Shown: positions 38,030 to 47,299 of the stretch, one piece after another
Numbering within the stretch: the first letter of the stretch is position 1
Layout: every line of letters begins with the position of its first letter
Assembly (NCBI RefSeq): GCF_014635285.1
Contig: NZ_BMCR01000003.1
Location: 496,001 to 560,000 of the forward strand
Source of the DNA: Stappia taiwanensis
GTDB lineage: Bacteria > Pseudomonadota > Alphaproteobacteria > Rhizobiales > Stappiaceae
Length of the DNA: 64,000 bases
Direction: 5' to 3'
The notes under the pieces: generated by a model
Databases searched by the model: none
Seen by the model: the letters and a program-made list of their open reading frames with translations, nothing else
What the model was told of the DNA's origin: nothing
Program-made: the position numbers and the translations under genes

Positions 38030-38044
38030 TGCTCAAATTGAGCA
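38030..38044. promoter_or_regulatory. Candidate NadQ operator of nadABC
   Basis: TGCTCAAATTGAGCA is a perfect 15-bp palindrome, 87 bases before the nadA ATG. A further half site, ATGAGCATAA at 37983-37992, also makes an inverted repeat with GGTTATGCTC (38025-38034). A TTATATATA tract, a plausible -10 region, ends just before. NadQ regulators of NAD synthesis in alphaproteobacteria recognise ATGCTCA/TGAGCAT-type palindromes (from memory). A NadQ-like gene is in this window. Confidence 0.65.
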
Positions 38045-38130
38045 CAATGCATCCGGCGGCGGAAGCATTGCGGATGCAGGGGGATCGGAGCGGGAGGCCC
38101 GTCCGGTCGCCATCAGTCAGGGAGGTCGCC

Positions 38131-39216
38131 ATGACCACCACCATCCTGTCCACCAGCTTCCAGGCTGGATCCTCCGAGCGCGGCGCGACGGCGCTGGACC
38201 GCTATGGTCCGGTGACGCGGCCCGATCTTGCCTACACGCCGGAGGTCGCGGCCGAGACCGCCCCCATCTACGAGAAGGTCAAGGACTTCATCCCGGAGAT
38301 CGAGTGGCCGCTCCTGGCGCCGTTGATCCATGCGATCAACAAGCTGAAGCGCGAGCGCAACGCGGTCGTCCTGGCGCATAACTACATGACGCCGGAGATC
38401 TTTCACGGGGTCGCCGACATCGTGGGCGACAGCCTGCAGCTGGCCAAGGAGGCCGCCCGCACCGACGCTGAAGTGATCGTCCAGTGCGGCGTTCACTTCA
38501 TGGCCGAGACGGCGAAGATCCTCAGCCCGGAAAAGACCGTGCTCATTCCCGACAGCAAGGCGGGTTGTTCGCTGGCCGAATCGATCACCGCCGAGGATGT
38601 GCGCGGCCTGCGCGAGAAGCATCCGGGCGTGCCGATCGTCACCTATGTCAACACCTCGGCGGCGGTGAAGGCGGAATGCGACATCTGCTGCACCTCCTCC
38701 AACGCGGTGCAGGTGGTGGAGAGCCTCAACGCCCCGCGCGTGCTGCTGATCCCCGACCAGTATCTCGCCGCCAACGTGGCGCGTCAGACCGACGTGGAGG
38801 TTCTCACCTGGGCCGGCGCCTGCGAGGTGCATGAGCGCTTCACCGCCGAGGAGCTGCGCGAGTATCGCGAGATCGAACCGGCGGTGAAGATCATCGCCCA
38901 TCCCGAATGCCCGCCGGAGGTGGTCGACGAGGCGGATTTCTCCGGCTCGACCGCCGGCATGATCGACTGGGTGAAGACCAACCTGCCGGAGAAGGTCATG
39001 CTCGTGACCGAATGCTCCATGGCCGACAACATCGCCTCGGAGACCCCCGGCGTCGATTATGTCCGGCCCTGCAATCTCTGCCCGCACATGAAGCGGATCA
39101 CCCTGTCGAAGATCCTCGATGCGCTGGTGGAGATGAAGGAAGAGGTCACCGTCGATCCCGAGGTCGCCGACCGTGCGCGTCAGGCCGTCGAACGGATGAT
39201 TCATCTGAAAAGCTGA
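38131..39216 (+). CDS. nadA: Quinolinate synthase
   Basis: The 361-residue enzyme condenses iminoaspartate with dihydroxyacetone phosphate to quinolinate, the second step of de novo NAD synthesis. It has the family stretches [27 protein letters not shown] and [10 protein letters not shown]. The [4Fe-4S] cysteines include one in CGVHFM, one in the [11 protein letters not shown] region and one in [12 protein letters not shown]. The ATG follows GGAGG. It is first in nadA-nadB-nadC, beneath a candidate NadQ operator. Confidence 0.97.
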   Translation: MTTTILSTSFQAGSSERGATALDRYGPVTRPDLAYTPEVAAETAPIYEKVKDFIPEIEWPLLAPLIHAINKLKRERNAVVLAHNYMTPEIFHGVADIVGDSLQLAKEAARTDAEVIVQCGVHFMAETAKILSPEKTVLIPDSKAGCSLAESITAEDVRGLREKHPGVPIVTYVNTSAAVKAECDICCTSSNAVQVVESLNAPRVLLIPDQYLAANVARQTDVEVLTWAGACEVHERFTAEELREYREIEPAVKIIAHPECPPEVVDEADFSGSTAGMIDWVKTNLPEKVMLVTECSMADNIASETPGVDYVRPCNLCPHMKRITLSKILDALVEMKEEVTVDPEVADRARQAVERMIHLKS

Positions 39217-39349
39217 CGGACGCCGCCGGCGCCCGTATCATGACGCCCCTGCCTTGCCCGCCCGGGCCGCTTTCCCGCGGTCCGGGCTTTTCGACCGTTT
39301 CGCGGCCAACCTCCTCACGACCGCCGGTCCTTTTTCCGGAACCGCATTC

Positions 39350-40963
39350 ATGTCCGCATCCGCAACCAGCCACATCGACGACGTTGTTATTCTCGGCGGA
39401 GGCCTGACCGGTCTCTTCTGCGCGCTCAAGCTGGCGCCGCGTCCCGTCACCATTCTCTCCGCCTCGCCGATCGGTGAGGGGGCGTCTTCCTCCTGGGCGC
39501 AAGGTGGCATCGCCGCCGCCGTGTCCGATGAGGACAGCGCCGCCGCCCATGCGGAAGATACGCTGGCCGTCGGCGGCGGTCTTTGCGAGGAAAAGATCGT
39601 CCGGCTGATGACCGAGGAAGCCGGCGAGCGGGTGCGCGATCTGCTTGGCTATGGCGTGCCGTTCGACATGGATCTGGAGGGGCGCCTGCAGCTCTCCCGC
39701 GAGGCGGCCCATTCGGCCAACCGGATTGTCCGGGTGCGCGGCGACATGGCCGGCCGGGCGATCATGAATGCGCTGGTGGCCGCCGTGCGCCAGACCCCCT
39801 CCATTCGCGTGGTGGAAGGCTATCTCGGCGAGGAACTGCTGCACGAGGGGCGGCTCGTGACCGGCGTGCTCGCCCGCCGGCGCGGCGATCACGAACGGCT
39901 TGCCTTTCCCGCCCATGCGGTGGTGCTGGCCTCCGGTGGCATCGGTCATCTGTTCGCGGTGACCACCAACCCGCCGGAAGCCAATGGCCAGGGCGTTGCC
40001 ATGGCGGCGCGCGCCGGCGCGGTGATCGCCGATGCGGAGTTCGTTCAGTTCCACCCGACCGCGCTGAATGTCGGGCGTGATCCTGCGCCGCTCGCCTCCG
40101 AGGCGCTGCGCGGCGAGGGCGCGGTGCTGGTGAACGGCGCCGGCGAGCGCTTCATGGAAGCGGTCGATCCGCTGAAGGAACTGGCGCCGCGCGACGTGGT
40201 GGCCCGGGCAGTGTTCGCCGAGATCGAGGCGGGGCGGGGGGCGTTCCTCGACTGCCGCGAGGCGATTGGTGCGGCATTTGCCGAGAAGTTCCCGACGGTT
40301 CATGCCGCCTGCCTCAGCGCCGGCATCGACCCGGTGCGCGAACCGATCCCGGTGGCGCCGGCTGAGCACTATCACATGGGCGGCATCCTGACCGATGCCA
40401 ATGGCCGCAGCTCGCTCGACAATCTCTGGGCCGCCGGCGAGGTCGCCTCCAGCGGTGCCCATGGCGCCAACCGGTTGGCGTCGAACTCGCTGCTGGAAAC
40501 CGTGGTGTTCGCCGCGCGCATCGCCGAGGACATTCAGGGGCAGATGCCCAATCCGCGCACGGCCCACTGGCCGGCCCTCAACGAGGACATTCAGGAAGCC
40601 ACCCGCCGCAACGAGGTGGAGCGCAGCGCCATCACCGTGCTGCGCGAGACCATGGCCGCGCATGTGGGCGTGCAGCGCGATGAGGAAGGGCTGACCCGCG
40701 CCCTGGCGATCGTCACCGCGCTGGAGGCCCAGTGTCGCCGCCGGTCGATCCTCAACATGATGACCACCGCCAAGATCGTGGCCGGGGCCGCGCTGCTCCG
40801 GCGTGAAAGCCGGGGTGGGCACTGGCGCCGGGATTACCGTGGGACCGATCCGGCTCAGGCGCGCCGCTCCTTTCTCCGGTTCTCCGATGTCGAGGCATTG
40901 GCGAGGGAAGCGACCGAAAGCGCCATCGGACAGGCGGCGATTGCCGAAAAGGTGAAGCTATGA
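39350..40963 (+). CDS. nadB: L-aspartate oxidase
   Basis: The 537-residue flavoenzyme oxidises aspartate to iminoaspartate, feeding NadA. The FAD motif [17 protein letters not shown] is at the N-terminus. Family motifs [19 protein letters not shown], and [16 protein letters not shown] with [19 protein letters not shown] follow. The start [13 protein letters not shown] lies 133 bases after nadA. Its stop overlaps the nadC start as ATGA. Confidence 0.97.
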   Translation: MSASATSHIDDVVILGGGLTGLFCALKLAPRPVTILSASPIGEGASSSWAQGGIAAAVSDEDSAAAHAEDTLAVGGGLCEEKIVRLMTEEAGERVRDLLGYGVPFDMDLEGRLQLSREAAHSANRIVRVRGDMAGRAIMNALVAAVRQTPSIRVVEGYLGEELLHEGRLVTGVLARRRGDHERLAFPAHAVVLASGGIGHLFAVTTNPPEANGQGVAMAARAGAVIADAEFVQFHPTALNVGRDPAPLASEALRGEGAVLVNGAGERFMEAVDPLKELAPRDVVARAVFAEIEAGRGAFLDCREAIGAAFAEKFPTVHAACLSAGIDPVREPIPVAPAEHYHMGGILTDANGRSSLDNLWAAGEVASSGAHGANRLASNSLLETVVFAARIAEDIQGQMPNPRTAHWPALNEDIQEATRRNEVERSAITVLRETMAAHVGVQRDEEGLTRALAIVTALEAQCRRRSILNMMTTAKIVAGAALLRRESRGGHWRRDYRGTDPAQARRSFLRFSDVEALAREATESAIGQAAIAEKVKL

Positions 40964-41829
40964 GCGGACGCGAGACCCTGCCGGATCTTCCGGCGCTGAT
41001 GATCGAGGAAACGGTCAAGGCCGCGCTGCTGGAAGACTGGGGCCGGACCGGCGATATCACCGCGCAGGCGACCTTGCCGCGCTCTGCCCGCGCCGATGCG
41101 GTCATCGCCGCCCGGGTGCCCGGGCGGATCGCCGGCATTGACTGTGCGCTCACCGCCTTCCGCCTCTCCGCCCCGGAGATTCGCGCCGAAGCCCTGTGCC
41201 GGGATGGCGATCTCGTCGCCCCGGGGGACAAGGTGATGCGGATCGAGGGGCCGGCGCGGGCCGTGCTTGCCGCCGAGCGGGTTGCGCTGAACTTCCTGGG
41301 GCATCTGTCCGGTGTGGCCAGCGCCACGCATCTGTTTGCCGAGAAGGTCGCGCATACCAAAGCGCGCATCGTCTGCACCCGCAAGACCACGCCGGGCCTG
41401 CGCGCCCTGGAGAAATACGCGGTGCGCTGCGGCGGCGGTGCCAACCACCGCTTCGGTCTCGATGATGCGATCCTGATCAAGGACAACCACATTGCCGTCG
41501 TCGGCAGTGTCGCCGAGGCGGTGGCCGCTGCCCGGCGCTTCGCCGGTCATCTGGTCAAGGTGGAGGTCGAGGTCGACACGCTGGAGCAGTTGCGCGAGGC
41601 GCTGGACGCCGGGCCGGATGTGGTGATGCTCGACAACATGCCGCCGGCGCGCCTGCGCGAAGCGGTGGCAATCGCGAACGGCCGGGTGCTGTTGGAAGCT
41701 TCCGGCGGGGTCAATCTGGAAACGGTGGCCGGCATCGCCGAAACCGGCGTCGATCTCATCTCCGTCGGCTGGATCACTCATTCGGCGCCGGTGATGGATC
41801 TGGGGCTCGATATCGCACTGCGCGGCTGA
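40960..41829 (+). CDS. nadC: Quinolinate phosphoribosyltransferase (decarboxylating)
   Basis: The 289-residue enzyme makes nicotinate mononucleotide from quinolinate and PRPP. Motifs include [36 protein letters not shown], and [15 protein letters not shown] with MLDNMPP. It is translationally coupled to nadB by a 4-base overlap. It is the last gene of nadABC, with the LysR gene converging 6 bases away. Confidence 0.97.
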   Translation: MSGRETLPDLPALMIEETVKAALLEDWGRTGDITAQATLPRSARADAVIAARVPGRIAGIDCALTAFRLSAPEIRAEALCRDGDLVAPGDKVMRIEGPARAVLAAERVALNFLGHLSGVASATHLFAEKVAHTKARIVCTRKTTPGLRALEKYAVRCGGGANHRFGLDDAILIKDNHIAVVGSVAEAVAAARRFAGHLVKVEVEVDTLEQLREALDAGPDVVMLDNMPPARLREAVAIANGRVLLEASGGVNLETVAGIAETGVDLISVGWITHSAPVMDLGLDIALRG

Positions 41830-41835
41830 GCCGGC

Positions 41836-42759
41836 TTACCCGGTCGCGTCCGGCGCGGTGCCCTTGAAGAAACGGCGCGCCTCCTCCTCGAACACCCGGG
41901 TGACCCAGGTGCCGGGCAGCCGTGCCGGCCGGGCGAGCGCGACCCGGTGCGGCGGGATGGGGTCTTCCAGCCGCAGATGGGCGACCTTTCCGCCGTCATA
42001 GGTGGTGCGATAGGGCAGTTCCGTCGCCAGCAGGCCGACGCCGAGCCGGCTTGCCACCATCGAGCGCAGCATCTCGATGGAATTGGTCTCCATGCCGATG
42101 CGCGCACTCAGCCCGCGCGCCTGAATGATCGACAGGAAGAAGTTCCGGCTTTGCGGCAGGTTGACGAGGATCAGCGGATCCTCAAGCACCCGGGCGAGCG
42201 AAACGCTGGTCTCTCCGGAGAGCGGATGATCGCCGGCCACCAGCGCATAGGGCCGCGCCTCATGCAGCGGCGTCATCTCCACATCTCCGCCAAGACCGAA
42301 GTCGTAGACGATGGCAAGGTCGATGCGTCCGGTCTCCAGCCAGGCGTGCAGGGTTTCCAGATCCGCCTCGTGCAGGCGCAGCCGGGCATTGGGTACGCGC
42401 GCCCGGAACCGGTCGATCAGGGCCGGCACATAGCGCGGCCCCAGGGTGGAAAACACCCCCAGATCCAGCATCGGCGGCAGCGGCGCCTCCTTGCCGGCGG
42501 AGGCGAGGATTGCCCGCGTCTGCGCACGCAGGCTGCGGAACTCGGCCAGTTTCTGACGCCCGAAACCGGTGAGCGCCATGCCCTGACCGGTGGCGCGCAG
42601 GAACAGCGGCTGGCCGAGGGTCTCCTCCAGCCGGGCCACCGCGAGGGACACCGAGGGCTGGGAGACGTTGACAAGGCGGGCGGCGGCAGCGGTGCTGCCG
42701 GTTTCGGCGACGGCGATGAAGTAGTCGACCTGCCGAAAGCTCAAGGGGATAGTTTCCAT
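41836..42759 (-). CDS. LysR-family transcriptional regulator
   Basis: The 307-residue protein has an N-terminal winged helix (residues 1-65, VDYFIAVAETGSTAAAARLVNVSQPSVSLAVARLE) and a C-terminal effector domain. It is divergent from the CoA-transferase and acyl-CoA dehydrogenase genes, so it is probably their regulator. The 114-base gap is AT-rich, with T-N11-A type sequences. The ligand is unknown. Confidence 0.93.
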   Translation of the reverse strand: METIPLSFRQVDYFIAVAETGSTAAAARLVNVSQPSVSLAVARLEETLGQPLFLRATGQGMALTGFGRQKLAEFRSLRAQTRAILASAGKEAPLPPMLDLGVFSTLGPRYVPALIDRFRARVPNARLRLHEADLETLHAWLETGRIDLAIVYDFGLGGDVEMTPLHEARPYALVAGDHPLSGETSVSLARVLEDPLILVNLPQSRNFFLSIIQARGLSARIGMETNSIEMLRSMVASRLGVGLLATELPYRTTYDGGKVAHLRLEDPIPPHRVALARPARLPGTWVTRVFEEEARRFFKGTAPDATG

Positions 42760-42873
42760 CTATCTCTTATATGAAAAGATTGTATTTCTTTCTATATCCG
42801 CCGCCCGCCTAGGGTGCTGCCTCACTTTTGTGTCTGCACCCTGGGCTCGCCGCCACGTGAGCCAGGCAAGAGG

Positions 42874-44049
42874 ATGGCGGAAATGGAAACGGAAAAGGTG
42901 GCGCGGCCGCTCGACGGCGTGCGGGTGCTCGATTTCACCCGGGTTCTGGCCGGACCCTATTGCACGGCGATGCTGGCCGATCTCGGCGCCGATGTGATCA
43001 AGATCGAAAGCCCCGGCGGTGACGATTACCGTCATGTCGGGCCGTTCCGCGAGGAGGAAAGCCTGCTGTTTCAAGCGGTTAATCGCGGCAAGCGGTCGAT
43101 TGCGCTGGATCTGAAGGACCCGGCGGCGGTGCAAAAGGTGCGGGAGCTGGTCAAGTCCGCCGATCTTCTGGTGGAGAATTTCCGGCCCGGAGTGATGGCA
43201 AGGCTCGGCCTCGGCCCGGAGGCGCTTCAGGCGGAAAACCCTGGGCTGGTCTACCTCAGCGTGTCCGGTTTCGGGCAGAGCGGGCCGAATGTCGCCCGCC
43301 CCGCCTATGACATCATCGTTCAGGCGATGTCCGGCCTGATGCATCTCAGCGGCGAGCCGGACGGAGCGCCGACAATGGTCGGCGAGGCGGTGGCCGATGT
43401 GGCCGGCGGCGTGTTCGCCGCCTTCGGGGCGATGGTCGCCCTGTTCGAGCGTCAGCGCACCGGTCGGGGGCGCCATGTGGATGTGGCCCTGTTCGATTCC
43501 CTCCTGGCGATGATGCCGACGGCGGCGACCCGCGTCCTGATGGCCGGCGAGGATCCCATGCGCACCGGCAACCGCCATGCCCTGTCGGCCCCCTTTGGCA
43601 CCTACCGGGCCTCGGACGGACATTTCGCCGTGGCGGTGCTGAACGACCGTCTGTTCCAGGCGTTCTGCCGGGCGATCGGCGAGGAGGCGCTGGCCGCCGA
43701 TCCGCGCTTTGCCAGCGATGTGCTGCGCCGTCAGAACGAGCCGGCCCTGGCCACCCATATCGAGAGCTGGTCGGCGGGGCTGACCGCGGCGGAGGCGGTC
43801 GAGCGGCTTGCCGAGGCCGGCATTCCGGCCGCGCCCATTGAGACTGCCGCGGACGCCTGGCGCTCGCCGCAGGCCTCGGCGCGCGGCCTTGCCAGCATCG
43901 TCGATCATCCGCTGTTCGGGGCGCTGTCGGTCCCCGAGCAGCCGGTGCATTTCTCCGGCGCGCCCCGGGGCGGCCGGCGGCCCGCGCCGGCCCTCAATCA
44001 GCATGAAACCGAAATCCTTGCCGGACTGACCGAAGGAGCCAGCCAATGA
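42874..44049 (+). CDS. Family III CoA-transferase (CaiB/BaiF)
   Basis: The 391-residue protein has the family start GVRVLDFTRVLAGPYCTAMLADLGADVIKIE. It continues with NRGKRSIALDLKDP and the conserved YDIIVQAMSG segment of the active-site region. It moves CoA between carboxylic acids; the acid here is unknown. The ATG at 42883 is a possible alternative start. The 4-base overlap with the acyl-CoA dehydrogenase gene shows that the two are coupled, suggesting activation followed by dehydrogenation. Confidence 0.93.
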   Translation: MAEMETEKVARPLDGVRVLDFTRVLAGPYCTAMLADLGADVIKIESPGGDDYRHVGPFREEESLLFQAVNRGKRSIALDLKDPAAVQKVRELVKSADLLVENFRPGVMARLGLGPEALQAENPGLVYLSVSGFGQSGPNVARPAYDIIVQAMSGLMHLSGEPDGAPTMVGEAVADVAGGVFAAFGAMVALFERQRTGRGRHVDVALFDSLLAMMPTAATRVLMAGEDPMRTGNRHALSAPFGTYRASDGHFAVAVLNDRLFQAFCRAIGEEALAADPRFASDVLRRQNEPALATHIESWSAGLTAAEAVERLAEAGIPAAPIETAADAWRSPQASARGLASIVDHPLFGALSVPEQPVHFSGAPRGGRRPAPALNQHETEILAGLTEGASQ

Positions 44050-45182
44050 CCCCGACATTCCGTGATGACGAAGCGATGATCATCGACCAGATCGCCCGCT
44101 TCGCCGAAAAGACGCTGGCGCCGCAGGCCGCGCGGATCGACGAGGAGGGGCAGTTCGCCACCATCCATCTCGATGCGCTGGCGGAAATGGGCATTCTGGG
44201 CATGAACCTGCCGGAGGAATACGGTGGGGTGGGGCTTTCCGGCCCAGCGCTCTACCGGGCGGTGGAGCTGATCGCCGGTGCCTGCGGGTCCACCGCCTCC
44301 ATGCTGACCGCGCATTTTCTGGCAACCGATTCCCTGCTTCTGGGCGGCGACGAAGCGCTGAAGAAGCGCTATCTGCCGGCGGCGGCCGAACGGCGGATGC
44401 TCGGTGCCTTCGCACTGACGGAACCGGAAGCGGGCTCGAACCCGGCGGACATGCGCAGCCACGCGGTGGCCGAGGACGGGGGCTATCGGCTGAAGGGCTC
44501 CAAGTGCTTCATCTCCAATGCCGGCGCGGCCGATTTTCTGGTGGTCTATGCCAAGACCGACCGGAGCGCCGGCGCGCGCGGGGTCAGCGCCTTCGTGGTC
44601 GAGCCGAAGACGACCGAGGGCATCGAGATCGGCCCCAATGAAAAGACCATGGGCTTGCGCGGCGGCCATGTTTTCAGCCTGTCTCTCGACTGCCATGTGC
44701 CGGCGGAAAATCTCCTGGGTGCGGAGGGCACCGGCTTCCGCACTGCGATGAAGGTGCTCGACAACGGCCGGATCGAGGTGGCGGCGCAGGCGACCGGCAT
44801 CGCCGAGGCTGCCCTTGAGGCCGCCGTTGCCTATGCCAAGGAACGCAAGGTCGGCGGCCATGCCATCGCCGATTTCCAGGGGCTGCAGTGGATGCTCGCC
44901 GATATGGCGACCGATCTGGCGGCGGCGCGGGCACTCGCCTATCAGGCGGCGGAAAAGCGCGGCACCGGTCAGCGTTATTCGCGCGAATCCGCCTTCGCCA
45001 AACTCTACGCCAGCGAGGCCGCCTGGCGGATTGCCGACCGGGCGCTGCAGATCCACGGCGGCTACGGCTACACCTGCGACTTCCCGCTGGAGCGCTATCT
45101 GCGCGATCTGCGTATCTTCCGCATCTACGAGGGCTCCTCGGAGATCCAGCGCACCATCATCGCTCGTGATTTGCTGAGTTGA
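44046..45182 (+). CDS. Acyl-CoA dehydrogenase
   Basis: The 378-residue flavoenzyme has AFALTEPEAGSNPADMRS and KGSKCFISNAGAADF for FAD and acyl-CoA binding, and LQIHGGYGYTCDFPLER. The catalytic Glu lies in IYEGSSEIQR, as in short-chain acyl-CoA dehydrogenases. It passes electrons to ETF, for which the ETF-QO gene is in the same window. It is coupled to the CoA-transferase. Its last 26 bases overlap the 3' end of the opposing EAL-GGDEF gene. Confidence 0.94.
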   Translation: MTPTFRDDEAMIIDQIARFAEKTLAPQAARIDEEGQFATIHLDALAEMGILGMNLPEEYGGVGLSGPALYRAVELIAGACGSTASMLTAHFLATDSLLLGGDEALKKRYLPAAAERRMLGAFALTEPEAGSNPADMRSHAVAEDGGYRLKGSKCFISNAGAADFLVVYAKTDRSAGARGVSAFVVEPKTTEGIEIGPNEKTMGLRGGHVFSLSLDCHVPAENLLGAEGTGFRTAMKVLDNGRIEVAAQATGIAEAALEAAVAYAKERKVGGHAIADFQGLQWMLADMATDLAAARALAYQAAEKRGTGQRYSRESAFAKLYASEAAWRIADRALQIHGGYGYTCDFPLERYLRDLRIFRIYEGSSEIQRTIIARDLLS

Positions 45183-46989
45183 TATCGTTGTCCGGGCCGA
45201 GGTGGCAGACGGAAACCCCGTCCTGTGTTGCCTTGGCCCGGCTCTTGAGCACCGCGATATGCGTGCTCAGGGTGTCGGGATCATTGACCCGCACCCGCCG
45301 GGGAAGGAACAGCACCGCGATCGAGCAGGACAGCAGCGGATAGCGCTGCGGCTGACCTTTCCGGTCTCTGGCCAGGATGAAGCCCTGGCGCCGGTGGCTT
45401 GCCTCATGCAGACTTTCCGCCTCATGCCGGAAGTCCCGGCGCAGCCCCCGCATGACTTCCTCCAACTCCTCAATGGGGATACCTGCGAGGCCGAGAAAGA
45501 AATCATCGCCGCCGACATGGCCGATGAAGGCTGAGAGGTTCTGAAGCTTGCGCCGGGAGATCTCCGCAAACAGCATCAGGGCGCGGTCGCCGAGGCGAAA
45601 GCCGTAGGTGTCGTTGAAGGGCTTGAAATTGTCGAAATCGACGTAACAGAAGGCCCGATCGACGTCAGATTGTCGCGCTGCCTTGCCGATATGGTCGAAG
45701 ATTGCCGCATTGCCCGGCAGCTTGGTCAGCGGGTTCTGGTCCTGTGCGTTCCGCAACCTTGCTTCGTTGGAAAGCTTCAGGAGAGCATTGGTCGGCAGAT
45801 AGCCCGCATAGCGACCGCTCCGCGTGATCACGATGCCCTCGGAGCGGGCCGAGCTGCTGATCTCCACGAGGGTTTCCAGCGGGGTGTGGATGTCCGCCAC
45901 GGCGCAGTGGCGGATGAAGCGCCGCAGATGATTGTCGATGGTGGGATTGAGCAGCAGGTCGCGCCCGTAGGACGTATAAAGCAGGCTCTTGAGATCGGGT
46001 TCCAGTATGAGGCCGGCCGGGTGATCGAGAGGATCGAGCACCGGCAACACGGTCTGTCGGGCGTTCGTGCGGAAGATTTCCAAGGCTCTGGAGATGCTGG
46101 CCCCGGTGCGGATCGAGGGCAGAACCTCCATCTCCTGCATCAGGAAATCCGGATCCGCGCCAGGGGCTTCGCCATGGCGAAGAGCGGCGGCACCAATGGT
46201 GTCATAGCACCGGCGCAGGGTCTGAAGATCAAGCGTGGGCTCTGCAATCAGCGCCCCTTGCACCAGATCGCAGCCCATCTCGCGGCAGGCCCGCAGATCC
46301 GCTTCCGTTTCGACATTTTGCGCAAGCACCCGCCCGCCGAGCGCATGGGCCAGATCGACCAGACTGGCGGCGAACCGCATCCGGCGCGCATCCCCATGTA
46401 GACCCGCGAAGAAGCTGCGGCCCAGCTTGAGCAGGCGCGGTCCCTGTTCGTAGAGCGTCTGCAGTGGCGTGCCGATCGACTCCAAGCCGTCATGGGCATG
46501 GGAAAAGCCAAAGCCGCGCGCCGTCATCACGAAACGATCGATTCTGTCCTGCCGGATCAGCCCGTTCGCCGCTGGAGGTTCGAGACAGATCGCTTCTGGC
46601 GCCAGTTTGTGCTTGGCCGCCAGGTTCCGGGTTTCCTTCAAAAGAGCGCCGTCAAGATCGAGGATATGCCTGCTGACCGGCAACAGAAGCAGGAGGGAGC
46701 GTGCCTCCGCGATCCGGGCGAAACGGGCGATGGCCCTGGCCCGCAGCAGGGTCACGAACTCCGTGAGGCAACCGGTCTCGACGGCGAATTCGTGGGCGAG
46801 GTGGGGCGCCTCGAAGCCGAGTTTTTCCGCCCCGCGCAAATGCGCGCCCAGCCCCTGAACCTCGCCGGTGTGGCTGTCAACAAAGGGCTGCAAGGCAATG
46901 TCGAGATGCGCGCGCGCATTGGCCAGAAACAGATGGCTGTTCCGGTGCGAGCGCCAGGCTTGCGTCAGACTGTCGATGTCATGGTTCAT
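45157..46989 (-). CDS. Degenerate EAL - CBS - GGDEF protein
   Basis: This 610-residue protein has three parts. Residues 1-260 are an EAL fold, but the EAL motif itself is replaced (VQGLGAHLRGAEKLG) and the DxxKID loop reads LLKLGRSF, so phosphodiesterase activity is unlikely. Residues 290-420 are a CBS pair. Residues 450-600 are a GGDEF domain with GGDDF (493-497); no RxxD inhibitory site is seen just before it. It may make c-di-GMP weakly or sense it. I chose the MNHDIDSLTQ start. It is a single gene. Confidence 0.85.
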   Translation of the reverse strand: MNHDIDSLTQAWRSHRNSHLFLANARAHLDIALQPFVDSHTGEVQGLGAHLRGAEKLGFEAPHLAHEFAVETGCLTEFVTLLRARAIARFARIAEARSLLLLLPVSRHILDLDGALLKETRNLAAKHKLAPEAICLEPPAANGLIRQDRIDRFVMTARGFGFSHAHDGLESIGTPLQTLYEQGPRLLKLGRSFFAGLHGDARRMRFAASLVDLAHALGGRVLAQNVETEADLRACREMGCDLVQGALIAEPTLDLQTLRRCYDTIGAAALRHGEAPGADPDFLMQEMEVLPSIRTGASISRALEIFRTNARQTVLPVLDPLDHPAGLILEPDLKSLLYTSYGRDLLLNPTIDNHLRRFIRHCAVADIHTPLETLVEISSSARSEGIVITRSGRYAGYLPTNALLKLSNEARLRNAQDQNPLTKLPGNAAIFDHIGKAARQSDVDRAFCYVDFDNFKPFNDTYGFRLGDRALMLFAEISRRKLQNLSAFIGHVGGDDFFLGLAGIPIEELEEVMRGLRRDFRHEAESLHEASHRRQGFILARDRKGQPQRYPLLSCSIAVLFLPRRVRVNDPDTLSTHIAVLKSRAKATQDGVSVCHLGPDNDINSANHER

Positions 46990-47132
46990 CTGCGGGGCTC
47001 CGCGGCCGCTCGCCGGCCGGCGCGCGCGACCCACATGCCCGGGCTGGGCACGGTCGAACGTCGTGAGCCAATGCTTAGCTGGGGAATTTTACGGCAGTGT
47101 TACGCCTATACGCAAAAACGCGGAGGTCGCCG

Positions 47133-47258
47133 ATGGCAATTGGGCAGGAGCTGATGAGCACAGGGCTCGTTGCCATCCACTGCCTCATGCGTAGCGGAAG
47201 CAATGGACGGAAAGTGATTGCCGGGCTCAAGCAGGAACTGAGGGCGGCAGGGCCGTGA
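47133..47258 (+). CDS. Possible small protein (41 aa)
   Basis: An ATG frame of 41 codons begins MAIGQELMSTGLVAIHCLMR and ends RAAGP-TGA. It has an excellent ribosome site (CGGAGG, 6 bases before the ATG) in an otherwise empty 310-base gap. The middle could form a short amphipathic or membrane-facing helix. No family is recognised. It ends 41 bases before the convergent sleB-like stop. Confidence 0.4.
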   Translation: MAIGQELMSTGLVAIHCLMRSGSNGRKVIAGLKQELRAAGP

Positions 47259-47299
47259 CCGCCTTCGACCGAGCACGCGGTAGGCGGACGGCAATGCCG

